From NCBI GenBank assembly GCA_963742205.1, contig CAVUKZ010000008.1:62001-126000 (forward strand): DNA of 64,000 nucleotides. The letters run 5' to 3'. Of this stretch, positions 33,009-41,682 are shown in pieces. The notes under the pieces are model-generated. The model did no database searches and had not been told where the DNA came from. It saw only the letters and a list, made by a program, of their open reading frames with translations. The first letter of the stretch is position 1, and every line of letters begins with the position of its first letter. Both the position numbers and the translations under genes were made by a program. This DNA is from WHSW01 sp963742205 (GTDB taxonomy: Bacteria > Actinomycetota > Thermoleophilia > Solirubrobacterales > 70-9).

Positions 33009-34240
33009 TTACCGCGGGCGGTCGGACTGGACCGGGTACTCCGCCATCGGGCCCTCGACCGCGTAGTCGTGGCGGACCTGGACGCGACCGGAGCCGTAGC
33101 CGCGGGTCTCGTAGACGATCATCGCCGCCAACAGCGCGGTGACGATCGCCAGCGAGGCGATGCCGGAGATCTCAACCGCGAGCGGGATCAACAGCAGCAA
33201 CACGACGGCCAGCAACAGCCGCTGGACGTTGACGCTCCCGGCGCCCCGCAGGCGGATCGCGACGTGGCCGAGCAGGTAGACGGCGACCCCGCCGAGGAGG
33301 CCGAACGCGGGCACGGTCTCCAGGTGCTCCTCGGGGTGCGCGAGGATCTCATGCAGGCCGAACGCGGCGAGCTCAATCCCGACTACCAGGAGGAAGTGCA
33401 GATACGAGTAGACGTCGCGGGCGAGCTCGTTTTGCTCGCGGCCCTCCGGCGCGCGCACCAGGCGCCTGACGTTGGCGATCGCGACGATGTCGAAGTAGAT
33501 CCACCAGAGCTCGAAGACGAGCGCGACGCCGAGGATCGCGGCGACGGTCACGCCAAGGCTGAGGCCGACGTCGGCGCCGACGCCGAGCGCGACGATCGAC
33601 TCGCCGAGGGCGACGATCACGATCAGGCCGTAGCGCTCCGCGAAGTGCGCCGGAACCAGTCGCCAGCCCCCCGCGTCGATGACGTAGGGCTCGCCGATGT
33701 CGAGCACCGCGGCGGTGATCCAGAGCGCGATCTGCCAGCCGCCGCCGGCGAGAGCGCCGGCGATCAGCAGCGCGATGCCGATCCCGGTGCTCACCGCGGC
33801 CCCGTCGTGTCGCACGGCGCAGGCCGGGGTCGTCGTCGCTGGCGAGCAGGAAGAGCCCGATGTGCGCGGCGCGGAGGGCGCCGTAGGCGAGCGCGAACTC
33901 CAGGGCGCGATCGCCGAAGGCCTCCGGCACGGCGAGGGCGGCGATCAGCAGCGCAGCCATCGCGCGCGACCAAGACGAGGCGCACGCCGCCCTCCTCCGG
34001 GTCCACCACGCTGGTGAGCCACGCGTAGGCCGACCACGCCCACCACAGCAACGCCAGGACCAGGACGCCCTTGCCGATCCCCGCCCACGCGGACGGGTCG
34101 TGGGTCATCAGGGCGGTGCACTGGGTGAGCGCGAGGACGAAGACGAGGTCGAAGAACAGCTCCAGCGGCATCACCCGGTCGCCCTCGCGCCGGGTCGCGG
34201 TCAGCCGCCGTGGCGCGGCGCTACGGACTCGGGACGCCAT
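33009..34240 (-). CDS. ltrA: Low-temperature-requirement protein A (LtrA), two frameshifts
   Basis: About 410 residues with roughly ten helices. MPLELFFDLVFVLALTQCTAL after a short basic start is the LtrA signature; AERYGLIVIVALGESIVALG in the middle is its most conserved block. Frames change near 33,965 and 33,822. LtrA proteins are needed for growth at low temperature in Listeria, but their transport or signalling substrate is not known. The start ATG 34,238-34,240 lies inside the end of the phosphodiesterase gene (20-base overlap). The frame shifts separate helix-rich parts that otherwise join without gap, so indels are likely. Confidence 0.8.
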
Positions 34241-34988
34241 CGGGCTCCTGGACGAAGAGCCGCGGGTCGTTGCTGACGATCCCGTCGACGCCCAGCGCCT
34301 CGAGGCGCGCGATCCGTGTGGCGTCGTCGACCGTCCACGCGATCACTGACACCCCGACCGAGTGCGCGGCGTCCACCAGCCGCTGCGTGATCAGCGGGTG
34401 AAAGACCCAGACGGCCCAGACGCCGAGACCCGGAGCGCGGGAGCGGACCAGGCCGGGGAGCCGGGCGCGCAGCGAGGCCGAGCCGGCGAGAAAGATCGGC
34501 CGCAGCCAGGGGCTGCGCGACCAGTCGCGGCTCACCTTGGGCAGGGTCCAGCCGCGATCGAGCTCGGGCGCCGCGTCGCGCAGGTAGCTGACGCTCCCCA
34601 CCTCCATGGTCGAGATCATCGCCCGCTCCACCAGGCCCCGGTCGGCGAGCGCCGCCGCGACCTCGTCCTCGCGGCCCGCGATCTTCAGGTCGAGGTCGAA
34701 GCGGACCGTGTCCAGGGGCGGTTGCGTGAACGCGTCGAGGACGTCCCCCAGGGTGAGCGCCTCGCGTCGCCTCGCGTCGCCCCAGTCGTGGGCGATGACG
34801 AGCGGCCCGGTCCCCGGGGCGGGTCCGGCCGCGGCCCCGCGCCAGTCATCGCCGACCGCGAAGTCGGACTGCGGGCGCAGGACATCGAGCTCGATCACCT
34901 CGACGCCAGCGTCCACGGCCGCGGCGAAGCTCTCGAGCGTGTTGCCAGGCGCGATCCCGTCGGCGCCCTTGTGACCGATGCGCAGCAT
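34221..34988 (-). CDS. Glycerophosphodiester phosphodiesterase
   Basis: A 255-residue GDPD TIM-barrel enzyme. RIGHKGADGIAPGNTLESFA contains the first catalytic His (His6; HRG is usual, here HKG), IELDV carries metal ligands, and VIAHDW the second catalytic His. DLKIAGREDEVA and VSVIAWTVDD follow as in the family. It hydrolyses glycerophosphodiesters to glycerol 3-phosphate and an alcohol, or lipid headgroups. Length and order are normal. ATG 34,986-34,988 is the start, and ltrA follows with a 20-base overlap. Confidence 0.88.
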   Translation of the reverse strand: MLRIGHKGADGIAPGNTLESFAAAVDAGVEVIELDVLRPQSDFAVGDDWRGAAAGPAPGTGPLVIAHDWGDARRREALTLGDVLDAFTQPPLDTVRFDLDLKIAGREDEVAAALADRGLVERAMISTMEVGSVSYLRDAAPELDRGWTLPKVSRDWSRSPWLRPIFLAGSASLRARLPGLVRSRAPGLGVWAVWVFHPLITQRLVDAAHSVGVSVIAWTVDDATRIARLEALGVDGIVSNDPRLFVQEPDGVPSP

Positions 34989-35035
34989 TCGCGGCCACTG
35001 TATTGCGGGCTCGCCGCGCCGGTTAGGTTCCCGGG

Positions 35036-35485
35036 GTGAGCGACACCCTCCGTCGCCGGATCGCGGCCGGGCTGCTGATCGTCGGGGTCATCGTCGCCGT
35101 GCTGGCGATCGAGGACGTCGGGCCTTTCTCGGACCCCGAGACCGAGGAGGAGCGGGTGCAGACCGCGGTCGAGCAGTTCTTCGGCGCCGCCTCCGACGGC
35201 GACTCGAAGACGTTCTGCCGCCTGCTCACCGGCGACGCGCGCGAGGCGCTGCGAGTGAGCACGGCCCAGCGCCTGCAGGCGGACGAGCCCCCGGCCTGCA
35301 CCAAGATCCTCGACGTGCTCGCCCCGGTCTTCAAGGACTCGGGGATCAGCGTGCGGTACGTCAGCGTGAGCGGCAACCGAGCGCGGGTCGAGGCCCGGTA
35401 CAAGCTCGCCGGCGCCGGCGCTCAGCCGCGCACGGTGCTGCTGCTCTCCGAGGACGGGGAGTGGCGGATCAGCGACCCCGGCTAG
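35036..35485 (+). CDS. Small membrane-anchored protein with NTF2-like domain (149 aa)
   Basis: 149 residues. An N-terminal anchor (AAGLLIVGVIVAVLAI) is followed by EEERVQTAVEQFFGAASDGDSKTF and a cone-like alpha/beta region with two Cys, suggestive of SnoaL/NTF2-like domains often used as binding modules at the cell surface. GTG 35,036 follows TAGGTT by 6 bases, so it may be leaderless. The TAG stop shares CTAG with the convergent FG-GAP gene. Function unknown. Confidence 0.65.
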   Translation: MSDTLRRRIAAGLLIVGVIVAVLAIEDVGPFSDPETEEERVQTAVEQFFGAASDGDSKTFCRLLTGDAREALRVSTAQRLQADEPPACTKILDVLAPVFKDSGISVRYVSVSGNRARVEARYKLAGAGAQPRTVLLLSEDGEWRISDPG

Positions 35486-36636
35486 CGGTTGCGCAGCACG
35501 GTGACGTTGTCCGAGTTGATGTTCGCGGCAACCAGGTCCTGATCGCCGTCCCCGTCGATGTCGGTGAAGGCCACGGCCTGCGGTGCCTGGTCCGCGGGCT
35601 CGGGGCTCGTGGACGGCTGGGCGAAGTTGCCCGGCCCGATGTTGCGCAGGATGGCGATCGAGTTGCTCGCGTTGTTGGCCACGGCGAGGTCGCGCTTCGA
35701 GTCGCCGTTGATGTCGGCCGAGGCCACGCCGATCGGGCTCGGGCCGGCTGGCTCGGGGCTCGATGCCGGCTCGACGAAGTTCGCGTTGGCGACGTTCCGG
35801 AGGACCGTGACGTTCTGGCCGAGGTTCACCGCGGCCAGGTCGATGTCGGCGTCGCCGTCGAGATCGCCCGCGGTGAGCGAGAACGGGTCGCTCCCGACCG
35901 CCTCGGGGCTCGTCGCCGGCTCGACGAAATTCCCCAATCCGGTGTTACTCAGGATGGTCAAGTTGTCGGGGCCCGAGTTTGAAACGGCGAGGTCCACATC
36001 GGCGTCGTCGTCGAGCGGCGCGGCGACGAGCGCGTCCGGGAACCCGCCCGTTGCCTCAGGGCTGGACGGCGGCTCGACGAAGTTGGCGGAGCCGTTGTTG
36101 CGGAGGAACGTGACGGTGCTGGATTGGGCGTTCGCGACCGCGAGGTCCTGGTCGCCGTCGCCGTCGAGGTCCGCGGCGACGATTGCCGACGGGGCGAGGC
36201 CGGCGGTCTCGGGGCTCGACGGCGGCTTAGTGAAGTCGCCGTTGCCGTTGTTGCGCAGGATGTTCACGTTCTGCGTGTTGTTGTCGCGCGAGGTGACCGC
36301 GAGGTCGATATCGGTGTCGCCGTCGAAGTCCGCGGCGGCGATCGAGCTTGGCGAGGCGCCAACCACCTCCGGACTCGTCGCCGGCTGGCTGAAGTTGCCG
36401 GTGCCGGCGTTCTTGAGGATCGTCACCCGGCCGTTGTTGCCGTCGGTGATCGCCAGGTCCTGGTCCGTGTCGCCGTCGAGATTGGCCGCGACGAGCGCGG
36501 TCGGCCCGTCGCCCGCCGGCTCAGGGCTGCTGGCAGGCTGAGCGAAATCGAACGGTTGCGCCGCCAGCGCGACCGCCGCCAAGAACGCGCTCAGCACCGC
36601 CGCCGTCGCCAGCGCGACCAACCCTCCGGTCCTCAT
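35482..36636 (-). CDS. Secreted FG-GAP/VCBS-repeat beta-propeller protein
   Basis: 384 residues from ATG 36,634-36,636. A signal peptide (MRTGGLVALATAAVLSAFLA) precedes seven tandem repeats of 50-53 residues, each of the form SPEP-G-P----AADLDGDGDQDLAVAN-----LRNNG-GNF. The DxDGDxDxD loops are calcium sites of FG-GAP/VCBS blades, and seven blades suit a complete integrin-like propeller. A GGGGAGG SD lies 5 bases before the ATG and an upstream TTGGCC-17-TAGGTT promoter is present. The DNA repeat period is about 156 bases. It is probably a secreted or surface adhesion/binding protein; no catalytic motif is seen. Confidence 0.85.
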   Translation of the reverse strand: MRTGGLVALATAAVLSAFLAAVALAAQPFDFAQPASSPEPAGDGPTALVAANLDGDTDQDLAITDGNNGRVTILKNAGTGNFSQPATSPEVVGASPSSIAAADFDGDTDIDLAVTSRDNNTQNVNILRNNGNGDFTKPPSSPETAGLAPSAIVAADLDGDGDQDLAVANAQSSTVTFLRNNGSANFVEPPSSPEATGGFPDALVAAPLDDDADVDLAVSNSGPDNLTILSNTGLGNFVEPATSPEAVGSDPFSLTAGDLDGDADIDLAAVNLGQNVTVLRNVANANFVEPASSPEPAGPSPIGVASADINGDSKRDLAVANNASNSIAILRNIGPGNFAQPSTSPEPADQAPQAVAFTDIDGDGDQDLVAANINSDNVTVLRNR

Positions 36637-36668
36637 CGCTACCTCCCCATCGACTCCGAGACCAGCCG

Positions 36669-36697
36669 AACCTAACACGGAGGTGAGCACCGGCCAA
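36669..36697 (-). promoter_or_regulatory. Promoter TTGGCC-17-TAGGTT of the FG-GAP gene
   Basis: On the minus strand TTGGCC (36,692-36,697) and TAGGTT (36,669-36,674) are separated by 17 bases. A start near 36,662 gives a leader of about 25 bases that contains the strong SD. This is one of the few genes here with a conventional leader. Confidence 0.5.
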
Positions 36698-36733
36698 AGG
36701 ATCACGCGCACGCCCCAGGCCGGGGCGAGTTCT

Positions 36734-37765
36734 TCAAAAGAGCTGATTCTCGCCGGCGAAGATCTCGGAGACCGAGTCGTCGGCGAAGATGCGGCGGATC
36801 GAGTCGGCGAGCGTCTGGGCCGCCGAGAGGACCGTGATGTTGTCCGGCGCGCCGGGGCGGAGCGGGATCGTGTCGGTGACCACGATGCGCTCGATGCCGG
36901 AGTTCTCGTACGCGAGCCGCTCGAACGCGGGACCTGAGAAGACGCCGTGGGTGGCGCAGGCGATGACCCGCGCCGCGCCCTCGTCGAGCACCGTGCGCGC
37001 CGCCGCGGCGAGGGTGCCGGCGGTGTCGATCATGTCGTCGACCAACACCGCGGTCTTGCCGCGGACGTCGCCCACCACGTAGCCGATCTCCGCGACCTGC
37101 TGCGCCGGGCGCTCCTTCTCCATCACCGCCCAGTGGACGCCGACCTTGCGCGCGAAGTTGCGCGCCACCTTCACCCGGCCGGCGTCGGGCGAGACGATCA
37201 CGAGCTCGTCGTCCCAGGACTGGTCCATGAAGTACTGGGTGAGCATCGGCATGGCGGTCATGTGGTCGACCGGCTTGGAGAAGAAGCCCTGGACCTGGCC
37301 GGAGTGCAGGTCCATGGTGAGCACGCGGTCGACGCCGACCGCCTCGAGGCACTGAGCGACGACGCGGGCGGAGATCGGCTCGCGGGGCGCCGACTTCTTG
37401 TCCTGGCGCGAATAGCCGTACCAGGGCATCACGGCGATGATCCGATGCGCGGACGCGCCCTTGGCGGCGTCGATCATCACCATCATCTCCATCAGCGCGT
37501 CGTTCGGGGTCATCCCCTGACTCGCGTTGGCGGCGGTCGACTGGACGAGGAAGACGTCGGCGCCACGGATCGACTCCTGGTAGCGGCAGTAGACCTCGCC
37601 GTCGGCGAACGTGCGCAGGTCAGCCTGGCCGAGGTCGACGTCGAGCTTGCCGGCGATCCGGGCCGCGAGCTCCATCGAGGCGCGACCGCCGAAGACCATC
37701 AGCCGCTTCGTGTAGTCCTGCGCGATCGAGCTGACCACCTGCGGGCTCTCCTCGAGAATGCTCAT
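36734..37765 (-). CDS. prs: Ribose-phosphate pyrophosphokinase
   Basis: A 343-residue PRPP synthetase. MVFGGRASMELAARIA near the N-terminus, RTFADGEVYCRYQESIRG, MPWYGYSRQDKKSAPREP, MDLHSGQVQGFF and VAVLVDDMIDTAGTLAAAA (the PRPP-binding loop) are in family order. It makes phosphoribosyl pyrophosphate from ATP and ribose 5-phosphate for nucleotide, His and Trp synthesis. ATG 37,763-37,765 overlaps the last base of the glmU stop (TGATG), so the two genes form one unit. The order glmU-prs is standard in many Gram-positives. Confidence 0.96.
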   Translation of the reverse strand: MSILEESPQVVSSIAQDYTKRLMVFGGRASMELAARIAGKLDVDLGQADLRTFADGEVYCRYQESIRGADVFLVQSTAANASQGMTPNDALMEMMVMIDAAKGASAHRIIAVMPWYGYSRQDKKSAPREPISARVVAQCLEAVGVDRVLTMDLHSGQVQGFFSKPVDHMTAMPMLTQYFMDQSWDDELVIVSPDAGRVKVARNFARKVGVHWAVMEKERPAQQVAEIGYVVGDVRGKTAVLVDDMIDTAGTLAAAARTVLDEGAARVIACATHGVFSGPAFERLAYENSGIERIVVTDTIPLRPGAPDNITVLSAAQTLADSIRRIFADDSVSEIFAGENQLF

Positions 37766-39186
37766 CAGTCGGTGTCCGTGGCGTCCACTTCGCCGTCGCT
37801 CGACTTCCGGTCCGCGTACCCCTCGATATTTCGCTGCTCGTTGGTGGAAACGCCGAGGGCTCCGTCCGGGACGTCCTCGCGAATCACTGCACCGGCGCCA
37901 GTGTATGCGCCGTCGCCGACGGTCACCGGGGCGACGAGCGACGTGTTCACCGAGATTCGCGCACCTTCCCCGATCTTCGTCTCGTGCTTGTGCCGGCCGT
38001 CGTAGTTGGCCGTGATCGCTCCCGCGCCGACGTTGGCCCCGGACCCGACGTCGGCGTCTCCGACGTAGGCGAGGTGCGGGACCTTGGCGCCCTCGCCGAT
38101 CCGCGAGCCCTTGATCTCGACGAACGTGCCCACCTTGGACCCCTGCGCCAGCTCGGCGCCCGGCCGCAGGTAGGCGAACGGGCCGACGACGGCGAGGTCG
38201 CCGATCGCTGCCTCGGTCGCGTAGGAGTGCAGGACGCGGGCCTGCTCGCCGACCGTCGTGTCGATCAGGGTCGTGAGCGGCCCGATGATCGAGTCGGCGC
38301 CGATCCGGGTGGAGCCGCGGAGGCTCGTCCCGGGCTCGATCGTCGCGTCGGCGGCGATCTCGACGTCGGCGTCGATCCAGGTCGAGCCCGGGTCGATGAT
38401 CGTCACCCCGTCCAGCATGTGCTGATGCAGGATCTGGCGGCGCGCCTCGGCGGTGACCAGCGCGAGGTCGGCGCGGTTGTTGACGCCGAGGTTGACGTTC
38501 GGGTCCGTGGCGACGTGCGCGACGACCTTGAGGCCGTCGCGCCGGAACTTCGGCAGGACGTCGCCGAGGTAGAACTCGCCCGCCGAGTTGTCGTTTTGGA
38601 GGTGGTCGAGCGCCTCCATCAGGGGCTCGGCGTCGAAGGCGTAGGTGCCGGTGTTGATCTCGCGGATCGCGAGCACGTCGGGGTCGACGCCGGCGGGGTC
38701 CTTGGTCTCGACGATGCGCTCGATGTGGCCCTGCTCGTCGCGCACGATGCGGCCGTAGGCGGCCGGGTCCTCGAGCTCGACCGTCATCACGGTCGCCCCC
38801 GCCGCCGCGGCGCGGTGGGTCTCGAGCAGGGCGGCGACGATCTCGCTGTTGATCAGGGGGTGGTCGCCCGAGAGGACCACCACCGTGTCGGAGTCGCGGA
38901 CGATGTCGTGCGCCGCGCGAACCGCGCCGCCGGTGCCATCGGCCTGCGGCTGGATCACGGTCTCGGTGCCCTCGGGCAGGCCGGCGGTGAGGTCGCGATC
39001 GGGCGAGACGATGACCGCCACGCGCCCGGCGCCCGCCTCGCGCGCCGCGAGCACGGGCCAGGCGACCATTGGCCGGCCGCAGACCGGGTGCAGGACCTTG
39101 GGGAGCGAGGAGTGCATGCGCGTGCCCTCGCCCGCGGCCATGATCAGGACGGTGGGCCCGTCGGCCCCGGGAGAAGCACCGCTCAC
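37765..39186 (-). CDS. glmU: Bifunctional GlmU (UDP-GlcNAc pyrophosphorylase / GlcN-1-P acetyltransferase)
   Basis: 473 residues. The N-terminal uridyltransferase has LIMAAGEGTRM and PKVLHPVCGRPM; SAGEFYLGDVLP and NDNSAG follow. The C-terminal half is a left-handed beta helix with hexapeptide repeats and the acetyltransferase segment NYDGRHKHETKIGEG, then ISVNTSLVAPVTVGDGAY. GlmU acetylates glucosamine 1-phosphate and then couples it to UTP to give UDP-GlcNAc for peptidoglycan. Start GTG 39,184-39,186 (VSGASPGADGPTVLIM) is the last usable start before the fold; the frame remains open upstream without homology. A C-terminal acidic tail DGEVDATDTD is present. Confidence 0.95.
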   Translation of the reverse strand: MSGASPGADGPTVLIMAAGEGTRMHSSLPKVLHPVCGRPMVAWPVLAAREAGAGRVAVIVSPDRDLTAGLPEGTETVIQPQADGTGGAVRAAHDIVRDSDTVVVLSGDHPLINSEIVAALLETHRAAAAGATVMTVELEDPAAYGRIVRDEQGHIERIVETKDPAGVDPDVLAIREINTGTYAFDAEPLMEALDHLQNDNSAGEFYLGDVLPKFRRDGLKVVAHVATDPNVNLGVNNRADLALVTAEARRQILHQHMLDGVTIIDPGSTWIDADVEIAADATIEPGTSLRGSTRIGADSIIGPLTTLIDTTVGEQARVLHSYATEAAIGDLAVVGPFAYLRPGAELAQGSKVGTFVEIKGSRIGEGAKVPHLAYVGDADVGSGANVGAGAITANYDGRHKHETKIGEGARISVNTSLVAPVTVGDGAYTGAGAVIREDVPDGALGVSTNEQRNIEGYADRKSSDGEVDATDTD

Positions 39187-39307
39187 GCGCGCAATCGTAG
39201 AGGCGCACCGCGCGCGGTTGTCTTGATCGTCACCGCGGGCGAAGGGATCTTGCGTCCGAGCCGTCCCGGACGCTGACGTACGGCGGGCATGTGGCGCGGT
39301 AGCCGGA

Positions 39308-40256
39308 TCACGCCGCCTCGCCGATCTGGCCGCCTTCCTCCGTCGTCGTGCGCTCGATCTCGCTTTCGTAGAAGCGCACCCATTTGCGGATCGCGTTGTC
39401 GGAGACGCCGTACCTGCGTCCGGTCGCGAGGTAACCATCGCGCTCGATCTCGAGCGAGAAGGGTCCGGTACGGCGGGCGCTCGACGCGGCGGGACTCGAG
39501 GCGGGCCACGCCCTTCACTCGGGCCTGACCGCCGCGACCCGTCCGGTCCCAACGCCGGCCACACGGCGCCGAGCAATAACGCTGCGCGGACGGGATGTCG
39601 TCCGGCAGCGAACGCGGCGCTGGGCTCAACTTCGCATCCGGTCCGCGCGCATGGGTGTCAGCCCGCGAGCGCAGTTCGCACGTCGCGCAGGTTCTCAATC
39701 CTGTTGTCGTCCCTGACGCCGTTGACGTGATCGAGGATGAGGCCGATCGTGGTCGCCGTGCCAGTTCTCGTCTTGCCCGCAGATCTCGCACGTGTCGGGC
39801 CTTGAGGCCTGTCTCGAAGAGCCGCCGCTTGAGAGAGGTCCTGCTGTACGTGGATCCCTCGATCAGGATCTGATCCGAGCGGGATCCGCCGGCCAGGCGA
39901 GCGCCGGCGGACGGCCGCGTACGGGTCGAAATGATCGGTCGAAATCCCGAGTTCAGCGACTCGCCGCTTCAGCGTTCGCCAGTTGCCGCCCGTCGGGCAG
40001 TAGCCGAGACGCCGAAGTGTCTCGGCCCACGAGAACGACTCGGCGACGGCGTCCCTGAGCGCTTCCTCCGTATAGCGGGGCTCGCCGCGGCCGGCCTCGC
40101 TGATCGCTGCAGATGCCCGATATCGATCCCCCACCGCTCGGCCCATTTCCTCACCGTCGCGATGTTCTTACCGTGGTACGCGTAACCGAGTGCGTCCAGG
40201 ACTGCCCGCCAGGAATCGGCTCCAGCTACGGCCTTGGGTACCTGCTCTTCAGTGAC
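39308..40256 (-). pseudogene. HNH endonuclease gene with about five frame breaks and no start codon
   Basis: Pieces in changing frames reconstruct one HNH endonuclease with a zinc module. From the N-terminal end: a helix-turn-helix-like block YHGKNIATVRKWAERWGID, then RLGYCPTGGNWRTLKRR, the zinc knuckle CEICGQDENW, the HNH core ILDHVNGVRDDNRIENLR followed by an ANCAR remnant, and a C-terminal YGVSDNAIRKWVRFYE before the TGA at 39,308. The likely first codon, at 40,254-40,256, reads GTC and no start lies nearby. Such genes are homing-type elements that move between sites. Breaks are denser here than in other genes, which fits true decay. It lies directly upstream of tRNA-Gln on the opposite strand. 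Confidence 0.7.
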
Positions 40257-40335
40257 TCAGGCTTCCACGGCATCGAACATATGTTCGCATAGCGCCTCAG
40301 ACGTTCCCGACGCCTAGACTCGCGTTGCACCTCAG

Positions 40336-40410
40336 TCCGGGGTGGTGTAGTGGCAGCACGTCAGGTTTTGGTCCTGAAGGCGAGTCTGGGTTCGATTCCC
40401 TCCCCCGGAG
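40336..40410 (+). tRNA. tRNA-Gln (UUG) with a 3-base insertion in the T stem
   Basis: TCCGGGG (40,336-40,342) pairs with CCCCGGA (40,403-40,409) as acceptor stem; the D stem GTG/CAC and the anticodon stem TCAGG/CCTGA enclose TTTTGGT with anticodon TTG (decoding CAA, Gln). The T arm should be GAGGG-TTCGATT-CCCTC, but TCT (40,385-40,387) is inserted between GAG and GGG, giving a bulge; without it the molecule is 72 bases and folds perfectly. A -10 TAGACT lies at 40,315-40,320. CCA is not encoded. The next base after G73 is the first of the pucR stop. Either an assembly error or a damaged tRNA. Confidence 0.85.
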
Positions 40411-41658
40411 CTACTCCTCGGTCGCGCGCCGCACGTTCGCCCGTCCGGCCTCCGTGCCCGGCTCGGTGGCCGGGCCGCCCGGGGGTTGGATGCCGAGGAC
40501 GCGCATCGCCTTCAGGCCGAGGCCGAGCTTCTCGCGGCCCTCGGTCGAGGTCATGTCGTGTCCGCACAGCTCCTTCACGCGCTCGAGGCGATAGCGGACC
40601 GTGTGGCGGTGGGTGAAGAGCTGCTCCGCGGTCGGGGTGACGTTGCCGTCGTTGGCGAGGTACGCCTCGATCGTCTTCACGAGATCGGTCTCGTACTGCT
40701 CGTCGTAGGCCGAGAGGGGCGCGACGGTCTCCTCGTAGAAGCGGTGCAGCTCGTCGGGGTCCTCGCTCATCGCCGGCAGCAGAAGGCGGTACGAGCCCGT
40801 GTCCTCGAACGCCAGCGCCTCCAGCCCGTCGGCCTCCGCGACGTTCGCGGCCAGCTGCGCCTCCTGGCCGGCCCGGAAGAGGTCGACCGGGTCGCCCGTC
40901 CACCGGCTGCGCGCCACCGTGACGTGAAAGCCCGGCAGCGAGGCGCCCAGCTCCCGCGTCAGCCCCGCGGTCGCCCGCTCAAGCTCCGCGGGTGCGCCGG
41001 CCGGGACGATCGCGCTGACCTGCGCCCGCTCGCCGGCCTCCTCGAGCAGGGCGATCGCTCCCGAGGAGGCGGCTCGCAGCGCCCGCAGCGAAACGATCAG
41101 CACGCGGGCCCGCCAATCGCCGGTCTGCGCGGCGCGCGGCGCGGCGCGCGCGAAGATCACCCCGGCGCCCGCTTCCAGCCCGCTGCCGAGCTCGCCGGCG
41201 CGGGCGAGGATGTCCCCGCGGTCGGTCACCTTGCGTGCGAGCAGGGCCGCGACGAACTCCCCCGCGGCCTCGTCGCTCGCCCACTCCGGCGCCCGCGAGC
41301 GCTCGAGCTCGAGCGCCAGCAGCGTCGACACCATCCGCCGCAGGGTCGGCGACGGGTCGGCGCCGCGGCTGCGATATCGCAGCTCGCCCACACCCGCGTC
41401 GGCGACCCGCAGCTCGATCGTCTCCACCCCGCCGCTCGCCGCGAGCAGCTTGCTCTCCTCGGCCGACGACGCCGCCGCCACCGCGAGCACGGCGCTCGAG
41501 CGGTCGATCAGCGCCACGCTCGCCCCGAGCGCCGCCGCCGCGGCCCGGGCGACCGCCGGCAGCCCGGCGCCCGCCTCGATCGCCTCCGAAAGCGCCTCGA
41601 GCGAGCGCTCATCTACCGCTTTTGCAGGGGTTTTCTCCGTCTCCGAGCGGCTGGACAC
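40411..41658 (-). CDS. PucR/CdaR-family transcriptional regulator
   Basis: A 415-residue regulator starting at GTG 41,656-41,658. Residues 1-110 include an unrecognised sensory region with repeated Ala-rich helices, followed by a GGDEF-like CdaR segment (about 200-290) and the C-terminal PucR helix-turn-helix TAEQLFTHRHTVRYRLERVKELCG. Members activate genes of purine or sugar-acid catabolism; the ligand here is unknown. The gene ends on the base right after tRNA-Gln, with no room for a separate terminator. It is not linked to a target operon in this window. Confidence 0.82.
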   Translation of the reverse strand: MSSRSETEKTPAKAVDERSLEALSEAIEAGAGLPAVARAAAAALGASVALIDRSSAVLAVAAASSAEESKLLAASGGVETIELRVADAGVGELRYRSRGADPSPTLRRMVSTLLALELERSRAPEWASDEAAGEFVAALLARKVTDRGDILARAGELGSGLEAGAGVIFARAAPRAAQTGDWRARVLIVSLRALRAASSGAIALLEEAGERAQVSAIVPAGAPAELERATAGLTRELGASLPGFHVTVARSRWTGDPVDLFRAGQEAQLAANVAEADGLEALAFEDTGSYRLLLPAMSEDPDELHRFYEETVAPLSAYDEQYETDLVKTIEAYLANDGNVTPTAEQLFTHRHTVRYRLERVKELCGHDMTSTEGREKLGLGLKAMRVLGIQPPGGPATEPGTEAGRANVRRATEE

Positions 41659-41682
41659 GCCCGGATTCTAGGCCGTGCCCGC

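Noticed and set aside
35558..36541. A 327-codon plus-strand frame opposite the FG-GAP gene
   Set aside because: It mirrors the seven repeats of the minus-strand propeller; only the minus strand shows calcium-binding DxDGDxDxD loops and a signal peptide.
39187..39307. Hairpin at 39,252-39,273 as terminator or RNA gene
   Set aside because: The stem is only 7 bp, has an 8-base loop and no U-rich tail on either strand.
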